Notes under the pieces: generated by a model | Databases searched by the model: none | What the model was told of the DNA's origin: nothing | Seen by the model: the letters and a program-made list of their open reading frames with translations, nothing else | NCBI RefSeq assembly: GCF_002895435.1 | Contig: NZ_POYJ01000010.1 | Coordinates: 1-64,000 of the forward strand | DNA length: 64,000 bases | From: Aquimarina sediminis | GTDB taxonomy: Bacteria; Bacteroidota; Bacteroidia; Flavobacteriales; Flavobacteriaceae | Reading direction: 5' to 3' | Position numbers and translations under genes: made by a program | Part shown: piece by piece, positions 55,432-63,702 of the stretch | How the letters are laid out: each line of letters starts with the position of its first letter | Numbering within the stretch: the first letter of the stretch is position 1

Positions 55432-56004
55432 ATGAAAAATGTTGCCATAATCATTATTTTATTTCAAAGTTTTCAAGGTATCAATGCTCAGAAAGTTTTT
55501 ACTAAAACCCAAGATTTTTTGGTAACTACCAGAATTATGGATCAGGGGAAAGAACACCCCTCATATGTTATTAACCTGATTCATTCTGGAGAAGAGGGCG
55601 ACAAAGTATCCTCTCTAACTATTAATGATACAGAGCTTTTTGAGGACGTCTTTATAACCGCCTTAGAAAACCCTGGACTAGAAGGGGTTTCTAAGGTGAT
55701 TAAGATGGAAGTTGAATATCTGGCGTGCTGTGCCCATGTAGAAGCATATTACTATATGCTCAAAGAGGATAACACTATTGTATCGTTACCTGAGCTTAAT
55801 AATGTGTATTGCGAGAATTCTAATACTGATTTTCAATACATATTCCCGAATCAAGAATATGGTATTAAAGGAAATATATTACAAACACAGACATTCTATA
55901 AAGGAACATCTGAAGATATTAAATACGTAAATTTAAAACAAAGCTTAACCTGGAATGATGGCGCTATCGGCGATTACAAGACGACTGCTATCACCGGATA
56001 CTGA
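55432..56004 (+). CDS. Small secreted protein of unknown function
   Basis: The 190-residue protein has a signal peptide (ending INAQ, residue 20). The mature part looks beta-rich, with VEYLACCAHVEAYYYMLKED (a CC pair) and a tail ending AIGDYKTTAITGY. I do not recognise a family. It lies upstream of the LytS/LytTR genes in the same direction but is separated from them by a terminator. Confidence 0.65.
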   Translation: MKNVAIIIILFQSFQGINAQKVFTKTQDFLVTTRIMDQGKEHPSYVINLIHSGEEGDKVSSLTINDTELFEDVFITALENPGLEGVSKVIKMEVEYLACCAHVEAYYYMLKEDNTIVSLPELNNVYCENSNTDFQYIFPNQEYGIKGNILQTQTFYKGTSEDIKYVNLKQSLTWNDGAIGDYKTTAITGY

Positions 56005-56082
56005 TTAATAATTAACACTCATAAACTCAACTAATTCAAAATTAATCTGATAAACAAAAAGGGGGAAACTTTTGTTTATTAT

Positions 56083-56115
56083 ACCGACCCGCTTTTACCG
56101 GCGGAGTCGGTTTTT
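56083..56115 (+). terminator. Intrinsic terminator after the secreted protein gene
   Basis: ACCGAC-CCGC pairs with GCGG-A-GTCGGT around an 8-nt loop and is followed by six T (56110-56115). It ends less than 40 bp before the first possible start of the kinase gene. Confidence 0.8.
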
Positions 56116-56153
56116 TATATTTAAGTTATTTACACCTCTAATCAAAAATCAGT

Positions 56154-59100
56154 TTGATTATATTTGTTATCAACCAGACTCATTTCTTCGTGAACTTAAA
56201 CTGTGTAATCACCAATTTTTTTATAGTACTGATATCAACATGTATCGGTTCATTATCTGCACAAAACAATCAACTAAGAGCATATACACTAGAGGATGGG
56301 TTACCACAGTCACAAGTTTATGATATTATTCAGGATGAAATTGGGTATCTGTGGTTAGGTACACAGGGAGGAGGGCTTTGTAGGTTTAATGGAGATGAGT
56401 TTAAAATCTGGAATGAGAATGATGGGTTGCAATCCAATTATATTAATGCTCTGGCACTGGTACAAGACAGCCTTTTTATAGGTACAAAAAATGGACTTAG
56501 TATAAAAACAAAAAATAAATTCTCTAATCTCGAAGGGCCACGGATTAATAAAATATGCCTAATTGAAAATAAAGTCTATCTAGCGACTAACATAGGAATT
56601 TATCAGTATCGCAAAAACCTAGGCTTGGTTAAGATAAACCTTAATCCCAAAATCAACACTAGTATTATTAGTGACATTGTTTTTGACAATAAGTTATTTT
56701 GGGTCGCCACCAATAAGGGCTTATGGAAATTAAGTGACATAAAACAAAATGCTAATATCATCGAAAGACATAGCCCGTACAATTTTACAGCGGCAATCTT
56801 TCATAATAATAAAATCTTTGCAGCTTCTTTTATCCATGGTGTTCTGGTATTAAATACAAATGGAAAATCATATGGTAATCACTGGATTAAACAACCGGTA
56901 AGGGTAACCGATATTTCTTTGCATAATGACAACGAATTATGGTTTACCACAGATAATGAAGGAATCACAATACTAAATTCTGAAAAATACACGCTTAAAA
57001 AGAAAATTAACCGTAATAGCGGTCTAGCCGTTTCGCATACCAGAAAAAGTATTCTTGATCGCCAGTCGAACATTTGGATAGCTACATCTGGGGGAGGGTT
57101 TTATAAATACTTTCAAAATAACTTTGTACACTATGATCAGAATACGGGTCTAAAAAGCAATCGGGTATACGCCGTACATACAGCCAAAAATGGCATATGG
57201 GCTTCAAATTCTGAATCTGGATTAGTAAAGATTGATTCTCTTGGGATTCACCATATCCCACAAGAAGAAGGTTTATCAGAAGTAAAAATCAAAACCATCA
57301 CCAGTGATACTTCTGGTAATATTTGGGTCGGTACCGAAGGAAAAGGGATTCTTTTTAAAGAGTTGAAGCAAGTTGACAGTATTGTTACAGACACCTTGGA
57401 TACTCAGGGACTAGAAAATGACCCTATCATAATAACCGATACTATAACAACAACTATCACCACCAACCATATTATTGATAAAGATAAAGGTCTTTTATCA
57501 GATTGGATACGAGCAATACAGGTGATTGACAATACTGTTTGGGCTGCCTCATATTCGACAGGTATCACCAGATTTACCTATGACCAAAAAAAACGTAGTG
57601 TAAAATCCATAAAGAAATTCACTCAAAAAAGCGGCATTAAAGACCTACAGATCAGAGACATGAAACGAGATTCTATGGGTAATATTTGGTATGCTACCCA
57701 AAATGGTCATTTGGGATATATTAGAAAAAACAAAGTAACCCATCTCGGTAATGTTTTAAAGCAAAAAACAGCTATTAAAACACTTCTTTTTCACAAAAAC
57801 ACGCTCTTTATAGGCACCGAAGGAAGAGGAATTTGGTGGTCTAGTCTTGATGGCGATATCTCGTTTAAAAAACTAAAAGGAAGAAAAAGACCCTATTCTG
57901 ATAATATTTATCAAATGATATTTGATGATAAAAATAATTTATGGGCAGGAAGTGAACGAGGCGTAGACAAGATAGAACTCAATCAATCAAATGATATTGT
58001 TGATGTATTACATTTTGGCAGGAATGATGGTTTTTTGGGTATAGAAACCTTTCATAATTCGGTTACCAAAGATAACGAAGGAAACCTCTGGTTTGGTGCA
58101 ATATATGGTCTCACCAAATATGAACCCTCCGGAACTACCAAAGAAACAATTAAACCTAGTATTCATTTTGAAGATGTAGAAGTAGCCTACCGAAGTGTAG
58201 ACTCTATTCAATTAAGTACATGGACCAATAGTGCTAAGGTTTTAAAACTTACTCCTAATCAAACTGAGCTATCATTTAGCTATATGACTATTGACCTTGA
58301 TCATCCTGATGATGTAGAATATCGTTGGAGATTAAATAGTTCTGAGTGGAGTCCATGGTCATCAGATCATAAACAAAACCTTGCCGGACTAGCCTATGGG
58401 GCACATTCTTTTTCGGCACAGTCCAGAAATTATAGATGGGAAGAAAGTGACCCAATTGTTTTTAACTTTTTTATAGACAGTCCTATTTATGAAAAAGCCT
58501 GGTTTCAATTTTCTATATTAGGTCTAATCATACTTATAATCGGAGGATACGCATTGTCTTATATTCGACGAGTAAAACAAAAAAATAAGGAAGAACGTAA
58601 CCGTTTGCAAATGCAGAATCATTTACTCTCTCTAGAACAAAAGGCTCTACGCTTACAAATGAATCCGCATTTTATATTTAATGTACTTAATGGCATAAAA
58701 GCAATGGGTACCAGCAACCCCAGTCGTATGAATACAACAATAAATACATTTGCTGTATTACTTAGAGAAACCTTATATAACTCTAGAAAAGATGATATTA
58801 CATTGGATCAGGAAATACAAACATTAAAACATTATGTAGAGATAGAACAATTGATGGCCAACAAGCCTTTTACCTATACTATTACTATAGACTCTGACCT
58901 AGATCCCGAAGAAATCCTTATCCCTCCAATGCTAATTCAACCTTTTGTCGAAAATGCTGTTAGGCATGGTATCTTGAAAGGAAGTCGAGATGGTGAGCTA
59001 AAAATACAATTTCATACTACCGAAGATTTTTTACATTGTACAGTTATAGATAATGGGCAAGGTATTTTTCAATCACAAAAAAACAAAATCAAAACAGATC

Positions 59101-59249
59101 ATCAATCTATGGCACTCACGGTGACTCGAGAGCGACTAGAATCGATTTCAGGAAAAGACTCTTTACACATAAAAGAGATTCTCAAAAATGACAATTCTGT
59201 AGCCGGAACCGAGATCACTTTTAAAATACCTTTACAAACCGACTATTAA
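56154..59249 (+). CDS. LytS-type sensor histidine kinase with periplasmic two-component regulator propeller
   Basis: The 1031-residue protein has a signal sequence (ending LSAQ) and then a long periplasmic beta-propeller (about 40-665, with repeats such as DEIGYLWLGTQGGGL, SNIWIATSGGGFYKY and SGNIWVGTEGKGILF). A Y_Y_Y domain (about 680-775), one membrane helix (about 783-803) and a LytS-type kinase (about 830-1030) follow. The phospho-accepting His is in LRLQMNPHFIFNVLNG, and the ATPase has QPFVENAVRHG. Bacteroidota propeller kinases usually sense an extracellular carbohydrate or envelope signal; the ligand is unknown. A GTG at 56190 is an alternative start: a perfect TATATTTG at 56159-56166 could be a promoter -7 box lying after the ATG. 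It pairs with the regulator 7 bp downstream. Confidence 0.9.
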   Translation: MIIFVINQTHFFVNLNCVITNFFIVLISTCIGSLSAQNNQLRAYTLEDGLPQSQVYDIIQDEIGYLWLGTQGGGLCRFNGDEFKIWNENDGLQSNYINALALVQDSLFIGTKNGLSIKTKNKFSNLEGPRINKICLIENKVYLATNIGIYQYRKNLGLVKINLNPKINTSIISDIVFDNKLFWVATNKGLWKLSDIKQNANIIERHSPYNFTAAIFHNNKIFAASFIHGVLVLNTNGKSYGNHWIKQPVRVTDISLHNDNELWFTTDNEGITILNSEKYTLKKKINRNSGLAVSHTRKSILDRQSNIWIATSGGGFYKYFQNNFVHYDQNTGLKSNRVYAVHTAKNGIWASNSESGLVKIDSLGIHHIPQEEGLSEVKIKTITSDTSGNIWVGTEGKGILFKELKQVDSIVTDTLDTQGLENDPIIITDTITTTITTNHIIDKDKGLLSDWIRAIQVIDNTVWAASYSTGITRFTYDQKKRSVKSIKKFTQKSGIKDLQIRDMKRDSMGNIWYATQNGHLGYIRKNKVTHLGNVLKQKTAIKTLLFHKNTLFIGTEGRGIWWSSLDGDISFKKLKGRKRPYSDNIYQMIFDDKNNLWAGSERGVDKIELNQSNDIVDVLHFGRNDGFLGIETFHNSVTKDNEGNLWFGAIYGLTKYEPSGTTKETIKPSIHFEDVEVAYRSVDSIQLSTWTNSAKVLKLTPNQTELSFSYMTIDLDHPDDVEYRWRLNSSEWSPWSSDHKQNLAGLAYGAHSFSAQSRNYRWEESDPIVFNFFIDSPIYEKAWFQFSILGLIILIIGGYALSYIRRVKQKNKEERNRLQMQNHLLSLEQKALRLQMNPHFIFNVLNGIKAMGTSNPSRMNTTINTFAVLLRETLYNSRKDDITLDQEIQTLKHYVEIEQLMANKPFTYTITIDSDLDPEEILIPPMLIQPFVENAVRHGILKGSRDGELKIQFHTTEDFLHCTVIDNGQGIFQSQKNKIKTDHQSMALTVTRERLESISGKDSLHIKEILKNDNSVAGTEITFKIPLQTDY

Positions 59250-59256
59250 AATTATT

Positions 59257-60006
59257 ATGCTAACAGCTATTATTGTAGAAGACATGTCGGATGCATTGCA
59301 TCTTTTAAAAAATGATTTAAAAGTTAATCATCCCGAAATAGAAGTAATCGACACGGCACAAAGCGTTGTTGAAGCTGCCAAATCCTTAAGCAATACGCAG
59401 CCAGATATTTTGTTTTTAGACATTATGCTGGGAGACGGCACGGGCTTTGATGTTTTAGAGATATTTCCCGAGCTAAAATCCAAAATTATTTTTGTTACTG
59501 CCAGTGATGAATTTGCTATTAGAGCTTTTAAGTTTGCTGCTATTGACTATGTTCTAAAGCCATACTCCAATGAGGAGTTAGCTCAGGCAATCTCTAGAGC
59601 AAAAGAACAAATTCAACCCAATAAAGAGCGACTTAACATTTTGAAAGATACGCTATCAGCTCCCGAGCAAAAACCAGATAAAATATCCCTACACACCTTA
59701 GACAAAATTATCATAGTTAACCTGGATGATATTATTAGATGTGAATCTGATAGTAACAACACCATATTCTATCTTATTGATGGTCAAAAGATTTTTGTGA
59801 CCAAAACGTTGAAGTATTTTGCTGATATGCTCAAAAATTATCAGTTTTTGAGAGTACATCAGAGTCATTTGGTGAATTTGCAGTGTATTAGTGCCTTTAT
59901 AAAAACTGATGGCGGATATCTTATGCTAAAAAATGGAGAAAACATACCTGTATCTGTTCGCAAAAAAATAGAAGTAATGGAAATTTTGGATCGTTTGCAC
60001 CGATAA
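59257..60006 (+). CDS. LytTR family response regulator
   Basis: The 249-residue protein has a receiver domain (about 1-120) with acidic residues in IIVEDMSD, the phosphorylation Asp in DILFLDIMLGDGTGFD, Thr in VTASDE and Lys in YVLKPYS. A LytTR DNA-binding domain (about 145-245) has IIRCESDSNNTIFYL, RVHQSHLVNLQ and NIPVSVRKK. It is co-transcribed with the kinase gene and is its likely partner. It is the nearest regulator to the four repeated promoter boxes at 60.4-62.0 kb. Confidence 0.93.
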   Translation: MLTAIIVEDMSDALHLLKNDLKVNHPEIEVIDTAQSVVEAAKSLSNTQPDILFLDIMLGDGTGFDVLEIFPELKSKIIFVTASDEFAIRAFKFAAIDYVLKPYSNEELAQAISRAKEQIQPNKERLNILKDTLSAPEQKPDKISLHTLDKIIIVNLDDIIRCESDSNNTIFYLIDGQKIFVTKTLKYFADMLKNYQFLRVHQSHLVNLQCISAFIKTDGGYLMLKNGENIPVSVRKKIEVMEILDRLHR

Positions 60007-60039
60007 AACTTCAATCCGACATACAAATCTTATAGATTA

Positions 60040-60082
60040 AAAATGGCTTATAAATAGTCATACGCTATTCATAAGCCATTTT
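60040..60082. terminator. Strong terminator after the LytTR gene
   Basis: AAAATGGCTTAT / ATAAGCCATTTT form a perfect 12-bp stem, extended inside by AATAG / CTATT after a single mismatch, with A/T tracts on both sides. It may act from either direction. Confidence 0.85.
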
Positions 60083-60419
60083 GATATATAAATCAGGTAA
60101 AAATGAAACTAAATTCCTTTTATATATCGTTATTCCCGTAAAACTATGTTACATTTTCTGACCAAGAGGCTGTAAACAAAACACCTAATTCATTAATAGT
60201 ATTGCAATACTATTTATCGTTAAACATATATTACGAATGGTACGATTTGAAAGCAATATATTATATTTTTTATTTTTGCCTTTTCATGTTATAGGCAATA
60301 TTTTATCCATCATTATCTTATAGTTTTCTGAAATCGGCCGAAAGCAGAATAAAACTAAATGACACTACGAATAGGCATTACCCCAAACACCACTTCTTCA
60401 TATCATTTCTCTAATAGTA

Positions 60420-60465
60420 CTAAATTAAGAAGTATAGGGGATATAAAATATTTCATTGTATTTCA
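60420..60465 (-). promoter_or_regulatory. Repeated promoter box, copy 1
   Basis: On the minus strand: TGAAATA, 3 nt, TGAAATA (60465-60449), 21 nt, TAATTTAG (60427-60420). No gene is recognised downstream. Confidence 0.55.
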
Positions 60466-60498
60466 TATACACTAATGTTATTTTATTCTATATTATAA

Positions 60499-60532
60499 AA
60501 AAGGGTTTGACTTTTTTAATAGCCAAACCCTC
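60499..60532 (-). terminator. Terminator after the gene at 60581
   Basis: On the minus strand AGGGTTTG and CAAACCCT pair around a 14-nt loop and are followed by six T. It lies about 50 bp past the stop codon. Confidence 0.75.
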
Positions 60533-60580
60533 AACAAATTGGTAAGAAAAATTTGATTTTTATATCTAATAGCCCCCTAT

Positions 60581-61015
60581 TTAATAACTTACCGCTTCAA
60601 TATTTTTGTGACCTCCCAGAGATTTTTCAACATTTGCAAGAGAAACATCCCATCCTGTAGAGTCTATATAAGAACCACCTAGTGTTTGCTCATAAATGGT
60701 TTCATTTCCTATTACTGGTATATCTACATCAATTTTTACATGCATGGAGATATAATCATTGGTTTTATTATAATTAGATACAATAACTTTTACCTCTGGA
60801 CTTTTATTGACCACTTTTGTCAAATTACCATCAATCGAGATTGGACCTCCCTTTACTTCGCCATCTTTTATCCCTGAGAATTTACTATGATAGTCAATCC
60901 CAAAATCTCCTTTACCTAGATTAAGCAATTGCAGTGTCGTAGTTATTTCTTCCTTTGCTGGCCAAAAACCAAACTTCACTGTTTGTGTTTTTGAATCTAT
61001 AACTGTTTGTGACAT
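60581..61015 (-). CDS. Unknown 144-residue protein, paralog A
   Basis: I do not recognise the family. The protein (start MSQTVIDSKTQTVKFGFWPA) has no signal peptide or membrane segment and looks all-beta, with alternating hydrophobic strands (ISMHVKIDVDIPVIGNETIY). It has the same length as the next gene upstream, and the two align from end to end: KFGFWP/KFGYWP, SKFSG/SQFSG, HVKIDVDIP/HVKINVEVP and GNETIY/GNQMIY. The two are thus tandem duplicates. It has its own promoter box (61053-61098) and terminator, so each copy is a separate transcription unit. A cytoplasmic or contact-exported beta-sandwich protein is conceivable; no function is claimed. Confidence 0.75.
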   Translation of the reverse strand: MSQTVIDSKTQTVKFGFWPAKEEITTTLQLLNLGKGDFGIDYHSKFSGIKDGEVKGGPISIDGNLTKVVNKSPEVKVIVSNYNKTNDYISMHVKIDVDIPVIGNETIYEQTLGGSYIDSTGWDVSLANVEKSLGGHKNIEAVSY

Positions 61016-61052
61016 GTTTTATAGTTTTATTTTGTATCTCTTAATTCTGAAG

Positions 61053-61098
61053 TAAAATTAGGAATTAATTAATCTAATAAATATTTCATCGTATTTCA
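61053..61098 (-). promoter_or_regulatory. Repeated promoter box, copy 2 (drives paralog A)
   Basis: On the minus strand: TGAAATA, 3 nt, TGAAATA (61098-61082), 21 nt, TAATTTTA (61060-61053). Transcription would start about 30 nt before the ATG at 61015. Confidence 0.7.
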
Positions 61099-61143
61099 TT
61101 TACACTATTTGCGATGTATATTCTATTGTAATTTATATTAACC

Positions 61144-61578
61144 TCAATGACTTATCATTTCAATGTTTTTCACCTTTTGATTACTTTTCCAAATATTCAT
61201 AAAAGACGTACTTTCATTTTTTGACGACACCTTATAGTTACCAAGTATTTGATTATATATCATTTGATTACCCAAACCAGGGACTTCTACATTAATCTTT
61301 ACATGTATAGCAATATAATTACTCGATGGACTATAATTTGACAAATCAACCTCTATTTCTGGGTTTCCATTAACTCTTTTAGTAATACTACCACTTTCTG
61401 GAATTTCTACATTTTCTATTTTCCCAATCTTTAAACCACTAAACTGACTAGTATAATGAATATCAAAGTTTCCATTACCAAGACTTACCAAGGTAAGTGT
61501 TGTTTTAATACGTTCTTGAAATGGCCAATAACCAAATTTAAACTTTTGTGTTTTTTTATCAATCAGCAAATGTGTCAT
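61144..61578 (-). CDS. Unknown 144-residue protein, paralog B
   Basis: This is the tandem paralog of the gene at 60581, with start MTHLLIDKKTQKFKFGYWPF, the same length and similar spacing of conserved strands (YIAIHVKINVEVPGLGNQMI). It has no signal peptide, membrane segment or Cys. The differences are spread along the whole length, so the duplication is not recent. It has its own promoter box at 61651-61696. Function unknown. Confidence 0.75.
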   Translation of the reverse strand: MTHLLIDKKTQKFKFGYWPFQERIKTTLTLVSLGNGNFDIHYTSQFSGLKIGKIENVEIPESGSITKRVNGNPEIEVDLSNYSPSSNYIAIHVKINVEVPGLGNQMIYNQILGNYKVSSKNESTSFMNIWKSNQKVKNIEMISH

Positions 61579-61650
61579 AACTCTTAAGCTTTATTTATGA
61601 TATTGGGTTAAACATTTTTCTAATCAATCAAGTATTCTTTAATGATGGTG

Positions 61651-61696
61651 TAAACTTAAACAGAGGAAGGGGTAAAAAATATTTCATCATATTTCA
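61651..61696 (-). promoter_or_regulatory. Repeated promoter box, copy 3 (drives paralog B)
   Basis: On the minus strand: TGAAATA, 3 nt, TGAAATA (61696-61680), 21 nt, TAAGTTTA (61658-61651). It is about 75 bp before the ATG at 61578. Confidence 0.7.
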
Positions 61697-61708
61697 TCAC
61701 TAAAAAAA

Positions 61709-61739
61709 AACGATAACCACATAGTATGGGGTTATCGTT
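61709..61739 (-). terminator. Strong minus-strand terminator between box 4 and box 3
   Basis: AACGATAACC / GGTTATCGTT form a perfect 10-bp stem, followed on the minus strand by nine T. It would end a transcript started at box 4 after about 240 nt. Confidence 0.8.
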
Positions 61740-61953
61740 ACAAAAAAGGTGCTTAAACTTTTTTAGCTCGATTTTATAATTTTCAAGCTTAATTTACACT
61801 ATCGGATCGATTTTTGCGGAGTGCCATATTTCCTATCGTTCCTAGAATAAAGCTTTTTGAAAAGCTTTGGTGTATTTGTCGTTTTTATCCTGCTTCCTAA
61901 AATGTTTTGGGTTTGGATTTATAAATCAATCGTTATTCAGTTGTATTATACAC

Positions 61954-61999
61954 TAAAATTAATGATTAATGGTGGTAAAAAATATTTCATCATATTTCA
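61954..61999 (-). promoter_or_regulatory. Repeated promoter box, copy 4
   Basis: On the minus strand: TGAAATA, 3 nt, TGAAATA (61999-61983), 21 nt, TAATTTTA (61961-61954). It heads a stretch with no recognised gene that ends at the terminator at 61709. Confidence 0.6.
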
Positions 62000-62087
62000 C
62001 CTGTAAAACCGTAACAGTAAAGATGATAACCAGTACTATTTCGGTTTCAAGAAGCCCAAATATTATATCCTTTTCCGAAAATATTAA

Positions 62088-62118
62088 AGCCTTTACTACT
62101 AGCGTAGATAAAGGCTTT
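62088..62118 (-). terminator. Hairpin after the SusD gene
   Basis: AAAGCCTTTA / TAAAGGCTTT form a perfect 10-bp stem. The following T tract is weak on the minus strand. It is the probable end of the SusC/SusD operon. Confidence 0.55.
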
Positions 62119-62249
62119 AAAAATTGGCTAATTCGTTAAATCAAATGAAGTATAGATCACATTATAATTTAACTTCTTTTATATCCGTCAGTTATAAACT
62201 AACACAGATAAATCCATCTATAATATTTATAATTTTACCCAAAGATTAT

Positions 62250-63686
62250 TTAATTGTTTATGCTTTCATTAATGTTAGGGTTTGCATCTATTTCTTTTTG
62301 TGGGATATTCAAATAAAACAGTTCACTGTCTACTGGAACATCGACTTCAACTCTATGATTAGGATCTCTATCAATAGGCAGACGATATCTTTTGGCATCA
62401 AACCATTCTACACCTAGTTCGCCATAAAGTTCTTTACGTCTTTCTAACAGGATTTCATCTAATAATGCCTGCCCTGTATTAGAAGACATAATAGCATTAG
62501 GATCTCGATCACTCTGTAAAGCAAAAAGCAGAGTATGAGCGGCACTTTCGTTACCCAAATGATATTGAGCTTCAGCATCAATAAGTACCATTTCAGATTT
62601 TCTCATAAGTGAAACATCTGCTTCAAATACAAATGAAAATTTAGAGGTTACATATTCTCTATAAGGGGTAGTAACCCCATAGATGTCTGCAAATAGTTTC
62701 CTAGAATCTGTATCTGAGAATTGATCAACAAAATTGGCATTAACATAGGTAGCCTTATAAAAACCTAAGGTATGATCTGTCATCCCATGAGGAGCATTAA
62801 AAAAACCATGGGTTTCAACTTCATCTTGGTACATTCCCCAAATCCATTCGGGATCGGTCATATCCAAAAACCCTATTCCGTAATTTGAAGAAGGAACTGC
62901 TGAAGCAGCATCTCCTCCATAAGCTACTCTGGCAGATGAAGATGCTAGTGTCCAATCATCCATAGTTACTAATAACACTCTGGCAAGAATACCATTGGCA
63001 ACGGCATTATTGATGTAACTTTTTCCTAACCTACTTTCAGGTAAATCTACGATAGCTTCTTTTAGATCAGATAAAATTAAATCATAAACCTCTTTTAGAG
63101 TGCTTGGTGGGTTACCCTCAGATTCTCCTGTCGCCGGAGTTGTGTATATCGGAAGCCTGGCAACATTCACATTATTTTTATAATTTGGGGCAAATTCTAA
63201 GGCTAATTGAAAATAATGAAATGCTCTCAGAGTTTTACCAACGGCAATAAACTCTTTTTTTGTATTTTCATCCAAATCACTATTGGTAACTTCTTCAATG
63301 AGTACATTGGCATAGTTAACGTTCTCATAAAGATAGTCCCAGGTAAAAATTGTTCTTCTAAAATTAGGGTCTCTATTCTCATGAGTATAATCAAACCTAT
63401 ACCAACTTGGGGACTGAATTAGATCATTCCCTTTAATTGTTCTGGCAAAATATATAGAATGTAATCCTGCTGTATCCAGATTTTCATGAATGGCTCTGAA
63501 ATTTCTTAATATTCCTGAAACATATGATTCTACAATGGTTCTGTTAGAAAATACTACTTCTGATGATAAGCCATTTGTATTTGTTGGTTCCTCTAAAAAA
63601 TCATCAGAACAATTAATTGTACATAAAGAGATTACAAGAACCAAAACTAACCTAACTGTTATATTATTAATACTATATTTTTTCAT
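62250..63686 (-). CDS. RagB/SusD family nutrient-uptake outer membrane lipoprotein
   Basis: I place the start at the ATG at 63686 (MKKYSINNITVRLV), which gives a normal lipoprotein signal ending in ISLCTINC; the frame continues nine codons further upstream. The 478-residue protein has the SusD layout: DDFLEEP after the lipid anchor, helical TPR-like segments (KTLRAFHYFQLALEFA and YDLILSDLKEAIVDLPES) and the C-terminal EILLERRKELYGELGVEWFD and RDPNHRVEVDV elements. SusD binds oligosaccharide or peptide at the surface and lids the SusC channel. The substrate is unknown. No hydrolase genes are visible downstream. Confidence 0.93.
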   Translation of the reverse strand: MKKYSINNITVRLVLVLVISLCTINCSDDFLEEPTNTNGLSSEVVFSNRTIVESYVSGILRNFRAIHENLDTAGLHSIYFARTIKGNDLIQSPSWYRFDYTHENRDPNFRRTIFTWDYLYENVNYANVLIEEVTNSDLDENTKKEFIAVGKTLRAFHYFQLALEFAPNYKNNVNVARLPIYTTPATGESEGNPPSTLKEVYDLILSDLKEAIVDLPESRLGKSYINNAVANGILARVLLVTMDDWTLASSSARVAYGGDAASAVPSSNYGIGFLDMTDPEWIWGMYQDEVETHGFFNAPHGMTDHTLGFYKATYVNANFVDQFSDTDSRKLFADIYGVTTPYREYVTSKFSFVFEADVSLMRKSEMVLIDAEAQYHLGNESAAHTLLFALQSDRDPNAIMSSNTGQALLDEILLERRKELYGELGVEWFDAKRYRLPIDRDPNHRVEVDVPVDSELFYLNIPQKEIDANPNINESINN

Positions 63687-63702
63687 TTTTCTCTTGATTT
63701 GA

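Larger units (their letters stand above)
60007..60580. other. Intergenic region with terminators and promoter box 1
   Basis: About 574 bp. It holds the LytTR operon terminator (60040-60082), promoter box 1 (60420-60465, pointing left) and the terminator of the gene at 60581 (60499-60532). Between box 1 and 60082 I find only very short frames, so a non-coding transcript or decayed gene is possible. Confidence 0.5.
61579..62249. other. Intergenic region with promoter boxes 3 and 4 and two terminators
   Basis: About 670 bp. Reading leftward on the minus strand from the SusD stop it holds a hairpin (62088-62118), box 4 (61954-61999), about 210 bp without a proper gene, a strong terminator (61709-61739), then box 3 (61651-61696) for paralog B. 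The only frame with a ribosome-site-like lead between box 4 and its terminator encodes 12 residues (61789-61827, MALRKNRSDSVN). Confidence 0.55.

Noticed and set aside
60420..61999. The repeated boxes as classical LytTR sites
   Set aside because: Known LytTR sites are 9-bp repeats with a roughly 21-bp period; here the repeats are 7 bp with a 10-bp period. The link to the LytTR protein therefore stays a hypothesis, not an annotation.
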